A stretch of DNA of 64,000 nucleotides. Origin: Streptococcus troglodytae (lineage in GTDB: Bacteria > Bacillota > Bacilli > Lactobacillales > Streptococcaceae). Under the pieces are notes generated by a model. It was given only the letters and a program-made list of their open reading frames with translations, was not told the DNA's origin and ran no database searches. The position numbers were made by a program, and so were the translations under genes. The stretch is from contig NZ_AP014612.1 in assembly GCF_002355215.1 (NCBI RefSeq), positions 124,001-188,000 of the forward strand, in the 5' to 3' direction. Shown in pieces: positions 39,675 to 49,368 of the stretch (position 1 is the first letter of the stretch; the number at the start of each line of letters is the position of its first letter).

Positions 39675-41865
39675 ATGTCAAAACAAGTGTTTGAAACAAT
39701 TTTTGCTGGTAAAAAGCTGGCTGTAGAAATCGGTCAGGTTGCCAAACAAGCCAATGGTGCTGCTTTAGTCCGTTATGGGGATTCAACGGTCTTGAGTGCT
39801 GCAGTTATGTCTAAGAAAATGTCCACAGGCGATTTCTTCCCACTTCAAATTAATTATGAAGAAAAAAGGTACGCAGCTGGGAAATTCCCCGGTGGTTTTA
39901 ACAAGCGTGAAGGCCGTCCATCAACCGATGCCACTTTAACGGCTCGCTTAATTGATCGTCCGATTCGTCCCATGTTTGCGGAAGGTTTTCGCAATGAAGT
40001 CCAAGTCATTAATACGGTTCTGTCTTATGATGCCGATGCGAGTGCTCCTATGGCTGCTATGTTTGGCAGTTCACTGGCACTTTCGATTTCAGATATTCCT
40101 TTTAATGGCCCGATTGCTGGGGTACAAGTTGCTTACCTTGATGGTCAATATGTCATTAATCCTACAGTCGAACAAAAGAAAGCTTCGCTTTTAGAATTGA
40201 CTGTCGCTGGAACCAAGGAAGCCATCAACATGGTTGAGTCTGGTGCTAAGGAATTGTCAGAAGATATTATGCTTGAAGCCCTTCTCAAGGGACATGAGGC
40301 GGTACGTGAATTAATTGCTTTCCAAGAGGAAATTATAGCAGCTGTTGGTAAAGAAAAAAGCTGACGTTGAATTGTTGCATGTGGATGCTGATTTGCAGGC
40401 TGAAATTGTTGGAAAATACAATGCGGACCTTCAAAAGGCTGTTCAAATTGAGGAAAAGAAAACCCGCGAAACTGCAACAGAAGCCGTCCAAGAGCACGTG
40501 ATCGCTGAATACGAAGAGCGCTATGCTGAACACGAGGAACATGATCGCATCATGCGCGACGTAGCTGAAATCCTTGAACAGATGGAACATGCAGAGGTCC
40601 GCCGTCTTATCACAGAAGACAAGGTTCGTCCTGACGGCCGTCGTGTTGATGAAATCCGTCCGCTTGATGCAGAGATTGATTTCTTGCCAAAAGTACATGG
40701 TTCAGGTCTCTTTACTCGTGGACAAACCCAGGCCTTATCAGTGCTAACATTGGCTCCAATGGGAGATACCCAAATTGTGGACGGGCTTGATGAAGAATAT
40801 AAAAAACGCTTCATGCATCATTATAATTTTCCGCAATATTCGGTTGGAGAAACAGGACGGTATGGAGCGCCAGGACGCCGAGAAATCGGTCATGGTGCTC
40901 TTGGTGAACGTGCTTTGGCCCAAGTTCTACCAAGTTTGGAAACATTTCCTTATGCTATTCGTTTAGTAGCTGAAGTGTTAGAATCAAACGGTTCCTCATC
41001 ACAGGCTTCAATTTGTGCGGGAACGCTCGCTCTTATGGCTGGTGGTGTACCTATCAAAGCACCAGTTGCAGGTATTGCTATGGGACTTATCTCAGACGGC
41101 ACTAACTATACCGTTTTGACCGATATCCAAGGACTAGAAGATCACTTTGGCGATATGGACTTTAAAGTTGCAGGTACCCGTGAAGGTATCACAGCTTTGC
41201 AAATGGATATTAAGATTGAGGGTATTACGCCACAGATTTTAGAAGAAGCTCTTGCCCAAGCTAAAAAAGCACGTTTTGAAATTCTTGATGTGATTGAAGA
41301 AGCCATTCCTGCACCACGTCTAGAATTAGCACCGACAGCACCTAAAATTGACACAATTAAAGTTGATGTAGATAAAATCAAGATTGTCATTGGCAAGGGC
41401 GGTGAAACCATTGATAAGATTATTGAAGAAACTGGCGTTAAAATTGATATTGATGAAGACGGTAATATTGCTATCTACTCTAGTGATCAAGAGGCGATTA
41501 ATCGTACTAAGGAAATTATTGCAGGTTTGGTACGTGAAGCTAAGGTTGGTGAAGTTTATGAGGCTGAAGTTGTCCGTATTGAGAAATTCGGTGCTTTTGT
41601 GAATCTTTTTGATAAGACAGATGCACTCGTTCATATCTCTGAGATAGCTTGGACCCGCACGAATAAAGTAGAAGATGTTTTGGCTGTTGGGGATAAGGTT
41701 ACGGTCAAAGTTGTTAAAGTAGATGATAAGGGCCGTATTGATGCTTCTATGAAAGCTTTATTACCACGTCCGCCAAGATCTGAAAAGTCAACTAAGGACC
41801 ATCAATCTGTCAGTCATCATGGTTCTCCTAAAGACAATAAAGGTAAAGAAGAATATGATAAATAA
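39675..41865 (+). CDS. pnpA: Polyribonucleotide nucleotidyltransferase (apparent frameshift)
   Basis: 3'-5' phosphorolytic exoribonuclease of mRNA decay; 729 residues when corrected, the normal length. Two RNase PH domains (first begins [21 protein letters not shown]; second around [17 protein letters not shown]), a KH domain ([21 protein letters not shown]) and an S1 domain ([21 protein letters not shown]). The frame breaks at 40354-40359, where six A occur and five would restore VGKEKADVELL. The break is probably an assembly error. ATG 39675 follows CAGGAGAAA. It leads a run with the SseB-like gene, cysE and cysS. Confidence 0.93.
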
Positions 41866-42595
41866 ATTTAATAAAGAACTTGATATGGCACTTAGAAGTT
41901 TTATCAAGGAGCCTGATAATTTTTTAAATAGTTTGACGCTTGTTAATAGTCTTCATTCTTTCCCTGTCTTGGCTAGTGATCAGCCTTATGCCATTGCTCT
42001 TGATGGTCAAAAAGTGACGCCAGTCTTTACAGATGCGGAGGATTTGAAACTTTTTAAAGCACAGCAAACGAGTGCCAGAAAGCAAAATTGGGTAGAGCGT
42101 CCTAGTCTGGATGTTTTAGAAGAAGTTATCGTCAATCGCTTGAATGGGATAGTCTATAATATTAAACGAACAGGTGATTTTGGAAATTCCACGATTTTCA
42201 AAAGTAATGAATTGGTGCAGTTTATCAATAATTACACTGTTATTCTTAATACTGTTTTTAATGAGGCCAATCAAGAAGCCGATATCTTAGATAAATATTA
42301 TCTGGTACCAGCTTTCATTCATCCTAAAGATAATGATGATTTTGATAAGGGCTTTCCTACTATGTCAAATTCAGATGGAGAAAGCTATGTTCCTATCTTT
42401 TCGAATTTGCCAAGTTTTGTCAAATGGTATCATGATAAAGAATTTGGTCTTCCTTTCAGAGAAGCACAAGGTGTTATTATGACTTGGAAAATCGCCGATA
42501 TTCAAGAATCAGAAACGAAAGCCTCAACGCTAGGAGTAGTTATTAATCCTTTTGATGACAAGCAAATTGTTGTTGAATGGTCGGGCATGGAATAA
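41855..42595 (+). CDS. SseB-like protein of unknown function
   Basis: 246-residue soluble protein. It starts at ATG 41855 inside the end of pnpA (11-bp overlap in another frame), so translation is probably coupled. The segment [29 protein letters not shown] resembles the N-terminal region of SseB proteins. No catalytic motif is recognised. The position between pnpA and cysE is, as I recall, conserved in related streptococci. Confidence 0.75.
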   Translation: MINKFNKELDMALRSFIKEPDNFLNSLTLVNSLHSFPVLASDQPYAIALDGQKVTPVFTDAEDLKLFKAQQTSARKQNWVERPSLDVLEEVIVNRLNGIVYNIKRTGDFGNSTIFKSNELVQFINNYTVILNTVFNEANQEADILDKYYLVPAFIHPKDNDDFDKGFPTMSNSDGESYVPIFSNLPSFVKWYHDKEFGLPFREAQGVIMTWKIADIQESETKASTLGVVINPFDDKQIVVEWSGME

Positions 42596-42605
42596 AGGAG
42601 ATATT

Positions 42606-43223
42606 ATGGGTTGGTGGAAAGAAACCATTGATATTGTCAAAGAAAAAGATCCCGCAGCACGGACAGCGCTGGAGGTTCTTTTGACCTACCCAGGTGTTAA
42701 GGCTTTAGCTGCTCATTGCTTATCTCATTTTTTGTGGACACATCATTGTAAATTGTTGGCTCGGATGCATAGTCAGTTTTGGCGCTTTTGGACACAAATT
42801 GAGATTCATCCCGGTGCTGAAATTGCAGAAGGTGTCTTTATTGATCACGGATCAGGTTTAGTTATTGGTGAGACTGCCGTCGTAGAAAAAGGAGCCATGC
42901 TTTATCATGGTGTGACACTTGGTGGTACGGGTAAAGAGACTGGGAAACGGCATCCAACGATTCGTCAAGGGGCTCTTATTTCTGCACATTCACAAGTTAT
43001 TGGTCCGGTTGAGGTTGGCTCGGGTGCTAAGGTGGGTGCAGGTGCAGTTGTTGTTTCGGATGTTCCAGCAGACGTCACTGTGGTTGGTGTTCCAGCCAAG
43101 GTTGTCCGTGTTCATGGTCAAAAAGATGAAACAGCTATCCATGAAATCGAAGAAAGCCGTGAATATTACCTCAAAAAACTAGAAGAAGCTAAGGAAGCTA
43201 GTTTTCACTCGTCAGGGCTGTGA
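42606..43223 (+). CDS. cysE: Serine O-acetyltransferase
   Basis: 205 residues; makes O-acetylserine for cysteine synthesis. An N-terminal helical domain precedes a left-handed beta-helix of hexapeptide repeats (IHPGAEIAEGVFIDHGSGLVIGET), with the active-site segment MLYHGVTLGGTGKETGKRHP. ATG 42606 follows AAAGGAG and lies 10 bp after the preceding stop. cysS, which consumes cysteine, follows 73 bp later. Confidence 0.95.
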   Translation: MGWWKETIDIVKEKDPAARTALEVLLTYPGVKALAAHCLSHFLWTHHCKLLARMHSQFWRFWTQIEIHPGAEIAEGVFIDHGSGLVIGETAVVEKGAMLYHGVTLGGTGKETGKRHPTIRQGALISAHSQVIGPVEVGSGAKVGAGAVVVSDVPADVTVVGVPAKVVRVHGQKDETAIHEIEESREYYLKKLEEAKEASFHSSGL

Positions 43224-43296
43224 TAGTCTTACTTGGCTGGTTGTACTTTTTACCAAAGAAAAAAGACTCCTAAAAAATGATTGGAGAATAGAATAT

Positions 43297-44640
43297 ATGA
43301 TAAAAATTTATGACACTTTGACACGCAGTCTGCGTGAATTTGTTCCAATTCATGAAAATACAGTTAATATGTATGTTTGCGGACCAACTGTTTATAATTA
43401 TATTCATGTAGGCAATGGCCGTTCTGCTATCGCTTTTGATACGGTTCGCCGCTATTTTGAATACCGTGGTTATACTGTCAATTATATTTCCAATTTTACA
43501 GATGTTGATGATAAAATCATTAAGGCAGCTGCGAAAGCTGGTATGACTACCAAAGCGTTATCTGATAAGTTTATTGCAGCTTTTAAGGAAGATGTTGCTG
43601 CTCTTGGTGTCAAACCTGCGACTGAGAATCCTCGCGTTATTGATTACATGCAGGAAATTATTGATTTTGTCCAAGTTTTAGTTGACAAGGGCTTTGCTTA
43701 TGAATCATCAGGAGATGTTTATTTCCGTGTTCGTAAATCTGATAATTATGCTGCTTTGGCCAATAAAACTTTGGAAGAATTAGAGATCGGTGCCAGCGGC
43801 CGAGTGGATGCTGAAAGTGATCGCAAAGAAGATCTCTTAGACTTCGCTCTTTGGAAGGCAGCTAAGGAAGGTGAAATTGCTTGGGATAGTCCTTGGGGAG
43901 CGGGCCGTCCGGGTTGGCACATTGAATGTTCAGTGATGGCAACAACCATTTTAGGAGATACTATTGATATCCATGGTGGCGGTGCTGACCTTGAGTTTCC
44001 TCATCATACTAATGAAATTGCTCAATCAGAAGCTAAAACAGGGAAAAAATTTGCCAATTACTGGATGCATAATGGCTTTGTTAATATTGACAATGAGAAA
44101 ATGTCCAAATCTTTAGGTAATTTTATCACTGTTCACGATGCTCTCAAGACAATGGATGGACAGGTTTTACGTTTCTTCTTTGCAACTCAGCATTATCGTA
44201 AGCCTTTTAATTTTACAGAAAAAGCTATTCGTGATGCTGAAATCAATCTTAAATATTTGAAAAATACCTATGAACAGCCTTTTACAGCTACTGTAGATGA
44301 GGCTGCATTTACCAGATTTTTGGAAAAATTCCAAGCAGCTATGGATGAGGACTTCAATACAGCAAATGGCATTACAGTTGTTTTTGAATTGGCTAAATGG
44401 ATTAATTCAGGTCATTATGATCAAACTGTAAAAGATAAGTTTGCAGAAATTCTCCAAATTTTCGGTGTTGTTTTTAAAGAAGAGGTTTTGGATGCTGAGA
44501 TTGAAAAACTGATTGAGGAACGCCAAAAAGCGCGTGCAGCACGTGATTTTACTAAAGCTGATGCCATTCGTGATGACTTGGCTGCGCAGGGCATCAAGCT
44601 TCTGGATACCAAGGATGGTGTGAGGTGGACACGTGACTAG
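43297..44640 (+). CDS. cysS: Cysteinyl-tRNA synthetase
   Basis: 447-residue class I synthetase. The HIGH-equivalent is in CGPTVYNYIHVGNGR, KMSKS in NEKMSKSLGNF, and the zinc and editing region in HIECSVMATTILGDTIDIHGGGADLEFPHH. Full length. It overlaps the following mrnC start by 8 bp, so the two are coupled. Confidence 0.97.
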   Translation: MIKIYDTLTRSLREFVPIHENTVNMYVCGPTVYNYIHVGNGRSAIAFDTVRRYFEYRGYTVNYISNFTDVDDKIIKAAAKAGMTTKALSDKFIAAFKEDVAALGVKPATENPRVIDYMQEIIDFVQVLVDKGFAYESSGDVYFRVRKSDNYAALANKTLEELEIGASGRVDAESDRKEDLLDFALWKAAKEGEIAWDSPWGAGRPGWHIECSVMATTILGDTIDIHGGGADLEFPHHTNEIAQSEAKTGKKFANYWMHNGFVNIDNEKMSKSLGNFITVHDALKTMDGQVLRFFFATQHYRKPFNFTEKAIRDAEINLKYLKNTYEQPFTATVDEAAFTRFLEKFQAAMDEDFNTANGITVVFELAKWINSGHYDQTVKDKFAEILQIFGVVFKEEVLDAEIEKLIEERQKARAARDFTKADAIRDDLAAQGIKLLDTKDGVRWTRD

Positions 44641-45052
44641 GTCAGTTGACGTTAACTTCATCAACGGAATCGCCCTTGCTTTTGAAGGGGATGCCATTTA
44701 TTCTACTTACATTCGGAAACACTTGATTTTTCAAGGGCTTACCAAGCCTAATCAACTGCACCGCAAAGCGACTCGTTATGTGTCAGCTAAGGCACAGGCT
44801 ATGTTGATAACTAAGATGTTAGAAGCGCAACTTTTGAGCGAAAAAGAAGAAGATATTTACCGTCGCGGACGCAATGCCAACAGTCATACCAAGGCCAAAA
44901 ATACAGACGTCGTCACCTACAAGATGTCAACAGGCTTTGAGGCAGTTATGGGCTATCTCCATATGACCGAGCAAATTGAGCGGCTGGAAGAGCTGATTGT
45001 CTGGTGTATTCAGACAGTTGAAAATGAATATAGTGAATTGAATAAAGGTTAG
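44633..45052 (+). CDS. mrnC: Mini-ribonuclease III
   Basis: 139-residue RNase III catalytic domain without the dsRNA-binding domain, as in B. subtilis MrnC, which matures 23S rRNA. The signature region is INGIALAFEGDAIYSTYIRKHL, with Glu/Asp metal ligands. A GTG start at 44633 overlaps the cysS stop. The cysS-mrnC order is typical of Firmicutes. Confidence 0.88.
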   Translation: MTRSVDVNFINGIALAFEGDAIYSTYIRKHLIFQGLTKPNQLHRKATRYVSAKAQAMLITKMLEAQLLSEKEEDIYRRGRNANSHTKAKNTDVVTYKMSTGFEAVMGYLHMTEQIERLEELIVWCIQTVENEYSELNKG

Positions 45053-45133
45053 GACATCGTTAAGTCGCTTTGATGAACTCCAATTCTATTCTTTCGCTCC
45101 TTGCTTTGTCCTATTCCTTTCTAAATCCACTAT

Positions 45134-45164
45134 AAAAACAGCTTTCAAATGGAGGCTGTTTTTT
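45134..45164 (+). terminator. Terminator after mrnC
   Basis: AAAAACAGC (45134-45142) pairs with GCTGTTTTTT (45155-45164). Confidence 0.75.
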
Positions 45165-45170
45165 AACCGC

Positions 45171-45201
45171 TTGACTGTGACCTTACGTTATCCTTTATAC
45201 T
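45171..45201 (+). promoter_or_regulatory. Promoter with 19-bp spacer (MerR type)
   Basis: TTGACT (45171-45176) and TATACT (45196-45201) are 19 bp apart. A GGAGG ribosome site and ATG (45224) follow. The spacing suggests activation by a MerR-family protein, and the C-terminal half of one is encoded just downstream. Confidence 0.6.
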
Positions 45202-45223
45202 GTCAGTACAGGAGGAAAACATA

Positions 45224-45818
45224 ATGACCATTCATATTATTCGCTCAGATAAAATTTACCGTGAGTTGCTGGAAATGCCTGTAGCCAAAAGAAGGACTTA
45301 TTTTAAAGAACAAGTTCTGGCGCCTTTTAAGCCCAAATTTTACCAACAGAATATTCCTTACGAGGCAAAGCAGGCGGACACGCTTGGATCAGAAAATTCA
45401 GGATTTGCAAAAAAAGAAGAAAGAACTGGAAAATTTTCTGACTGGATCGCCGCCCATTACTTTGGATATTTTTGAAAAACTGTTGAACGACCAATATCAA
45501 ACAGAAGCAAAGCTTCGTTATGGGAAAACATCGGTCTACCAAACTTATCAAGACCATCGGGCACAGCTTGATTCTACTGAAAGAACTCAGTATGACACAA
45601 AAATGGAGCAGCAGTTTGACCAAGTTTTTCAAGAATTTAAACGAGTGAGTCATTTGCCGCTTTCTGCAACAGAAGTAGCGGCAGCTGTTGAACAGTGGAA
45701 GTCGGCTTTCCTGATGGTTGGTGATTTTTCAAATGAGGTCTTGGCTTATATTGCGAAATCCTATGCCTGTGATTCGCGTTTTAAAGCTTATTTGACAAGT
45801 ATGGCAATCTTGACCTGA
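45224..45818 (+). pseudogene. Deletion fusion of a DUF2268-like gene with the C-terminal part of a MerR/TipAS-type regulator
   Basis: The first frame starts at 45224 with a good GGAGG site (MTIHIIRSDKIYRELLEMPVAKR…) and resembles the N-terminus of DUF2268 proteins, with low certainty, for about 50 residues to YEAKQ. After about 45376 a different frame encodes a coiled coil (LDQKIQDLQKKKKELENFL) and a TipAS-like domain ending AYIAKSYACDSRFKAYL, which is the C-terminal portion of a MerR regulator without its HTH. The junction looks like a deletion that removed the end of one gene and the start of the next. The MerR-type promoter still stands in front. Confidence 0.6.
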
Positions 45819-45871
45819 CAAGATTTATCGCCGAAGCAGTCACTTATTATTTAACTTAGAATAGTAGATAG

Positions 45872-45898
45872 CGCAAAGATAGATTTCTTTGCGTTTTA
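45872..45898 (+). terminator. Terminator after the MerR-like remnant
   Basis: CGCAAAGA (45872-45879) and TCTTTGCG (45886-45893), followed by TTTT. Confidence 0.75.
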
Positions 45899-46054
45899 TT
45901 GAATTCTTTCCCAATCTCAAAAATATTGCCTTGATAAAATAAATGACCCAAATGACTTATCATACAAGAAAAGAAAGATACTTTTTAATACTTGGAAGGC
46001 ATGAGAATAAAAAGATTCTTTCGCAAGAACAATTTTTCATGCTATAATGACATT

Positions 46055-46801
46055 ATGAGATATAAAGACTTTACAGAAAATACCGATATTGTCTATGGCG
46101 TTCATGCTGTAATGGAGAGTCTTCAAGCTAATACAGGGAACAAACTCTATATCCAAAATGATTTACATGGTAAAAATGTTGATAAAATAAAGAATCTGGC
46201 CGCGAAGAAGAAAGTTCCTATCTCTTGGACGTCCAAGAAAACTTTGTCTGACATGACAAAAGGGGCAGTTCATCAGGGGTTTATCTTACGTGTATCAGCC
46301 TTTGCTTATACAGAATTTGAGATGATTTTAAAAAAAGCGGAGCAGGAAGATAATCCCTTGCTTCTTATTCTAGATGAGCTTAATGATCCTCATAATTTTG
46401 GTTCAATCTTGCGTACAGCTGATGCAACCAATGTGACTGGAATCATTATTCCTAAACACCGCGCGGTTGGCGTGACATCTGTTGTTGCTAAAACATCAAC
46501 TGGTGCAGTGGAACATGTCCCCATTGCTCGTGTGACCAATCTTGGCCAAACCCTTGATAAGTTGAAAGCAGCTGGTTTTTGGATTTTTGGGACAGATATG
46601 AATGGGACACCCTCAACTCAGTGGAACACTTCTGGAAAGTTAGCTTTGATTATTGGCAATGAAGGCCGAGGCATTTCTCACAATATCAAAAAGCAGGTTG
46701 ATGAGATGGTGACAATTCCTATGAATGGACACGTTCAAAGTCTCAATGCTAGTGTAGCCGCTGCTATTCTCATGTATGAAGTTTTTAGAAATCGAAAGTA
46801 A
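46055..46801 (+). CDS. rlmB: 23S rRNA 2'-O-methyltransferase, SpoU/TrmH family (RlmB type)
   Basis: 248-residue SPOUT methyltransferase. The N-terminal substrate-binding domain begins DIVYGVHAVMESL. The SAM-binding knot motifs are LDELNDPHNFGSILRTAD, IIGNEGRG and PMNGHVQSLNASVAAAILMYE. ATG 46055 (MRYKDF) is preceded by a TATAAT-like sequence close to the start; the longer upstream frame begins at a TTG without a ribosome site. It probably modifies G2251-equivalent in 23S rRNA. Confidence 0.88.
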   Translation: MRYKDFTENTDIVYGVHAVMESLQANTGNKLYIQNDLHGKNVDKIKNLAAKKKVPISWTSKKTLSDMTKGAVHQGFILRVSAFAYTEFEMILKKAEQEDNPLLLILDELNDPHNFGSILRTADATNVTGIIIPKHRAVGVTSVVAKTSTGAVEHVPIARVTNLGQTLDKLKAAGFWIFGTDMNGTPSTQWNTSGKLALIIGNEGRGISHNIKKQVDEMVTIPMNGHVQSLNASVAAAILMYEVFRNRK

Positions 46802-46824
46802 TGATTTAGAAAAGGGAGATAACA

Positions 46825-47685
46825 ATGACTTTTAAAATTTTGACCGATTCAACTGCTGATTTGCCAGAAAGTTGGACACAAGAAAATGATGTTCAGGTGC
46901 TTGGTTTAACCGTCCAATTAGATGGCATCACTTATGAAACGGTAGGTCCCAATCGGCTAACCAGTGACATTTTATTAGAAAAAATCGCTGCTGGCAGTAA
47001 ACCAACGACTAGTCAAGTGAATGTTGGACAGTTTGAATCTTATTTCCGTCAAGCCGCTGAAAATGAACAAGAAGTGCTTTACATTGCTTTCTCATCTGTT
47101 TTATCAGGAACTTATCAGTCTGCTGTTATGGCTAGAGATATTGTTTTAGAAGAGTATCCACAAGCAAGCATTGAAATGGTTGATACTTTAGCAGCAGCTG
47201 GTGGAGAAGGCTACTTAGCAATGTTGGCAGCTCAAGCTCGCGAAGAAGGAAAATCTCTTCAGGAAACCAAAGAATTGATTCTTGAGGTAGGACCACGTTT
47301 GCGAACCTTCTTCTTAGTGGACAACCTTTACCATTTGATGCGAGGAGGCAGACTCTCAAAGACCTCGGCAGTTGTAGGAAGCTTGGTTAATATCAAGCCT
47401 TTATTGTGGTTGGACGCCAGTGGGAAATTAGTTCCTCTTGCCAAATTACGCGGTCGTAAAAAAGGAATGAAAGAAATGCTTAAACGGGCAACAGCTGATG
47501 TAGCTCATGATACGGCTGTTGTAGCCTATGCCAATGATAGTGAAGCTGCTGAAAATTTGAAAGAGCAATTATTGGCAAATGAAAAAATTAAAAATGTGGT
47601 CACACTACCTTTAGGTCCTGTCATTTCAACACATGTGGGACCAAATACTTTAGCAGTCTTTACCATCGGTAAGGAAGCCAGATAA
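46825..47685 (+). CDS. DegV-family fatty-acid-binding protein
   Basis: 286 residues. The DegV hallmarks are the N-terminal [35 protein letters not shown], and the ligand loop [18 protein letters not shown]. DegV/FakB proteins present fatty acids to the FakA kinase for exogenous fatty-acid use. It lies 23 bp after the rRNA methylase with an AGGGAG site, so it is likely cotranscribed. Confidence 0.92.
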   Translation: MTFKILTDSTADLPESWTQENDVQVLGLTVQLDGITYETVGPNRLTSDILLEKIAAGSKPTTSQVNVGQFESYFRQAAENEQEVLYIAFSSVLSGTYQSAVMARDIVLEEYPQASIEMVDTLAAAGGEGYLAMLAAQAREEGKSLQETKELILEVGPRLRTFFLVDNLYHLMRGGRLSKTSAVVGSLVNIKPLLWLDASGKLVPLAKLRGRKKGMKEMLKRATADVAHDTAVVAYANDSEAAENLKEQLLANEKIKNVVTLPLGPVISTHVGPNTLAVFTIGKEAR

Positions 47686-47692
47686 AGAGAAG

Positions 47693-47722
47693 AGTCAGAT
47701 AAGTTAGCTTATCTGACTTTAC
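47693..47722 (+). terminator. Terminator after the degV-family gene
   Basis: AGTCAGATAAG and CTTATCTGACT form a perfect 11-bp stem with a TTAG loop, followed by T-rich sequence. Confidence 0.85.
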
Positions 47723-47816
47723 TTTTTTTAAATATTTTAGATATTTTGTAAAATATATTTGATAAAATGCTATAATTGAAGTATGGTAAAGGTGAAAAGG
47801 AAAGGAAGTGTTTCTC

Positions 47817-48331
47817 ATGTTTGACCTTGTTGTTAATTTGATTTTATTGGTTATTGTGATAGGTGGATTTGTCTTCTTAAGATTCTATGCGGATAAGAAA
47901 GGCAAGCGAGAATACGATGAACGCCAGTTACTCATGCAAAAGAAAGCTTATACCAATGCAGCTTGGGTTGTGATGGCCTTCAATCTTGTTCTTGCGATAT
48001 GGGGTGAAGTGATGGAAAAATATATCTCGTTATCCTTTGCAGGTACTGCCAGTCTCTTTCTTATCGTAGGTGTCTTTGTCTGCAGCAGTATCCTAAACGA
48101 TGCTTATTTCACAGCAAGAAAAACAAAAGGTTCCTCTATGTGTATGCCGTTATTATTGCTATTCAAATTTTCGCTGTTTATCGAAATTGGAGTCAGGGCA
48201 GCTTTGGTTATGACGGGCATATTTATCTAACAGGAGAAAAAGCAATGAGTTTATTGTTTATGCTGACTTTTGCTGTCATTTTTCTAGTAACTGCTTATAA
48301 AACCATTCGAGATAAAAGGGAGGGTGAGTAA
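47817..48331 (+). CDS. Membrane protein with YDERQ motif, first of a pair (apparent frameshift)
   Basis: Starts MFDLVVNLILLVIVIGGFVFLRFYADKKGKREYDERQLLMQKKAY, with about five hydrophobic helices in about 171 residues if the frame is corrected near 48131. There, GGTTCC probably stands for GGTTTCC. The continuation YVYAVIIAIQIFAVYRNW…FVTAYKTIRDKREGE is clearly coding and ends exactly where the next gene starts. Without correction the protein stops at 48230. A GGAAG site precedes the ATG. It resembles DUF2178-like proteins with a DERxxxIxxKA motif. Function is unknown. Confidence 0.7.
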
Positions 48332-48777
48332 TGAAAATGGAAAAGTCAAATAAACAAGTCATTTACGATGAACGTCAGCAGCAAATTCAACTTAAAAGTT
48401 ATTGTCTTTCCTTTTGGTTTGTTATGCTTATACTTTATTTCGCAACATTTGGAAAGACAGATTTATTGCTTAATATCGCTTTTTGGGGAGGACTCGTTCT
48501 TAATTTTTGCTACAGTACTCTAAGAGGTGTCAGCCCCTTTGTTGATCCACGTTTTGGAAAAATTGCAAAAATCGGTCGTTTAGCCGCTGTTCCTCTTATC
48601 TTTTTTGGAGTGCTAGTCTTTCTTGTTGCTATCATGATGTCTATTCTAGAACATGATAGTTTAAGAGAATCTATCACAAAATGCTCCTACTTAGGCTTAT
48701 CTGGTTTTTGGCTAATTTGTATGGGAGCAAGTATTATCTACCGTCATTATCTTAATAAGAAAGAAGCAGACAAATGA
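48331..48777 (+). CDS. Membrane protein with YDERQ motif, second of a pair
   Basis: 148 residues with about four hydrophobic segments. The N-terminal motif VIYDERQQQIQLKSYCLSFW matches the motif of the preceding protein (EYDERQLLMQKKAYTNAAW), so the two are paralogues. Its start overlaps the previous stop, and its own stop overlaps the start of the XRE regulator (ATGA). The three genes form a tightly coupled unit. Confidence 0.75.
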   Translation: MKMEKSNKQVIYDERQQQIQLKSYCLSFWFVMLILYFATFGKTDLLLNIAFWGGLVLNFCYSTLRGVSPFVDPRFGKIAKIGRLAAVPLIFFGVLVFLVAIMMSILEHDSLRESITKCSYLGLSGFWLICMGASIIYRHYLNKKEADK

Positions 48778-48968
48778 AAAATTTACGTTTGAAAGCTGCG
48801 CGTGCCGGTAAAGATCTGTCTCAGCAGGCTTTAGCTGATTTAGTTGGAGTATCTCGTCAAACGATTGCAGCTGTGGAAAAAGGGGATTACAATCCGACAA
48901 TTAACCTTTGCATCAAAATTTGCAAAGCTTTGGACAAGAGTTTAGATGAGCTGTTTTGGGAAGAATAA
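48774..48968 (+). CDS. Small XRE-family regulator of the YDERQ module
   Basis: 64 residues consisting almost wholly of a Cro/CI helix-turn-helix (LRLKAARAGKDLSQQALADLVGVSRQTIAAVEKGDYNPTINLCIKICKAL, ~4-53), ending DELFWEE as in many membrane-protein-associated small regulators. It overlaps the upstream membrane gene by 4 bp. It probably represses its own operon; the membrane proteins may sequester or signal to it. Confidence 0.88.
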   Translation: MKNLRLKAARAGKDLSQQALADLVGVSRQTIAAVEKGDYNPTINLCIKICKALDKSLDELFWEE

Positions 48969-49017
48969 AAGAGGTTCATCTTAGAACAGTTTCATTTTTA
49001 TTTATTTATTTTATTAA

Positions 49018-49060
49018 AGAGTGGGAAAAATTGCTAAATTTTTAAAGTAAGTTTCACCGC
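49018..49060 (+). repeat. Second copy of the GAGTGGGA-type intergenic element (partial)
   Basis: GAGTGGGAAAAATTGCTAAATTTTT resembles the start of the element after adhE (35249). The 3' arm is different, so it may be truncated or diverged. The remainder up to 49230 shows no gene. Confidence 0.35.
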
Positions 49061-49232
49061 GCAGGATAGTGGAAGCTCATTTGAACAAAAGTGTAAAAGC
49101 AGTATAGTTCGTCTCGAACGTAATTTCATCATAAAAATCTGTCTCATGCTGACTTCTGGTTTGGAAAGTGAAGCAGAACTTACTTTAATAATGACAAGAG
49201 AGGAAAAATTTATAATTATCAGCCTGTAAGTC

Positions 49233-49262
49233 TTGACTTTGGGGCTGATTTTTTGATATTAT
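49233..49262 (+). promoter_or_regulatory. rplM-rpsI promoter
   Basis: TTGACT (49233-49238), 18-bp spacer, TATTAT (49257-49262). Confidence 0.55.
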
Positions 49263-49264
49263 AT

Positions 49265-49368
49265 AAGGCGGTATTGTTTGCCCCATTTGAAAGGCCCCGG
49301 AACCCTTCAAATAATTTGTGGACCGGAACATCCACATTGTAAACATAAAGATTCGTATAGGAGAAATC
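49265..49368 (+). ncRNA. L13 leader-like region of the rplM operon
   Basis: The leader contains GGCGGTATTGTTTGCCCC, AAAGGCCCCGGAACC and TGTGGACCGGAACA blocks with several possible pairings. It occupies the position of the Rfam L13 leader, an L13-responsive autoregulatory structure in Firmicutes. Structure was judged by eye only. Confidence 0.5.

Noticed and set aside
31972..40359. Programmed ribosomal frameshifting as explanation for rpsO, pnpA, MFS, E3 and sloA breaks
   Set aside because: No consistent slippery heptamer with a downstream structure, mixed +1 and -1 directions, and unrelated genes; sequencing error explains all of them.
43224..43296. T-box riboswitch before cysS
   Set aside because: The cysE-cysS gap is only 73 bp, far too short for a T-box, and no specifier or antiterminator motif is visible.
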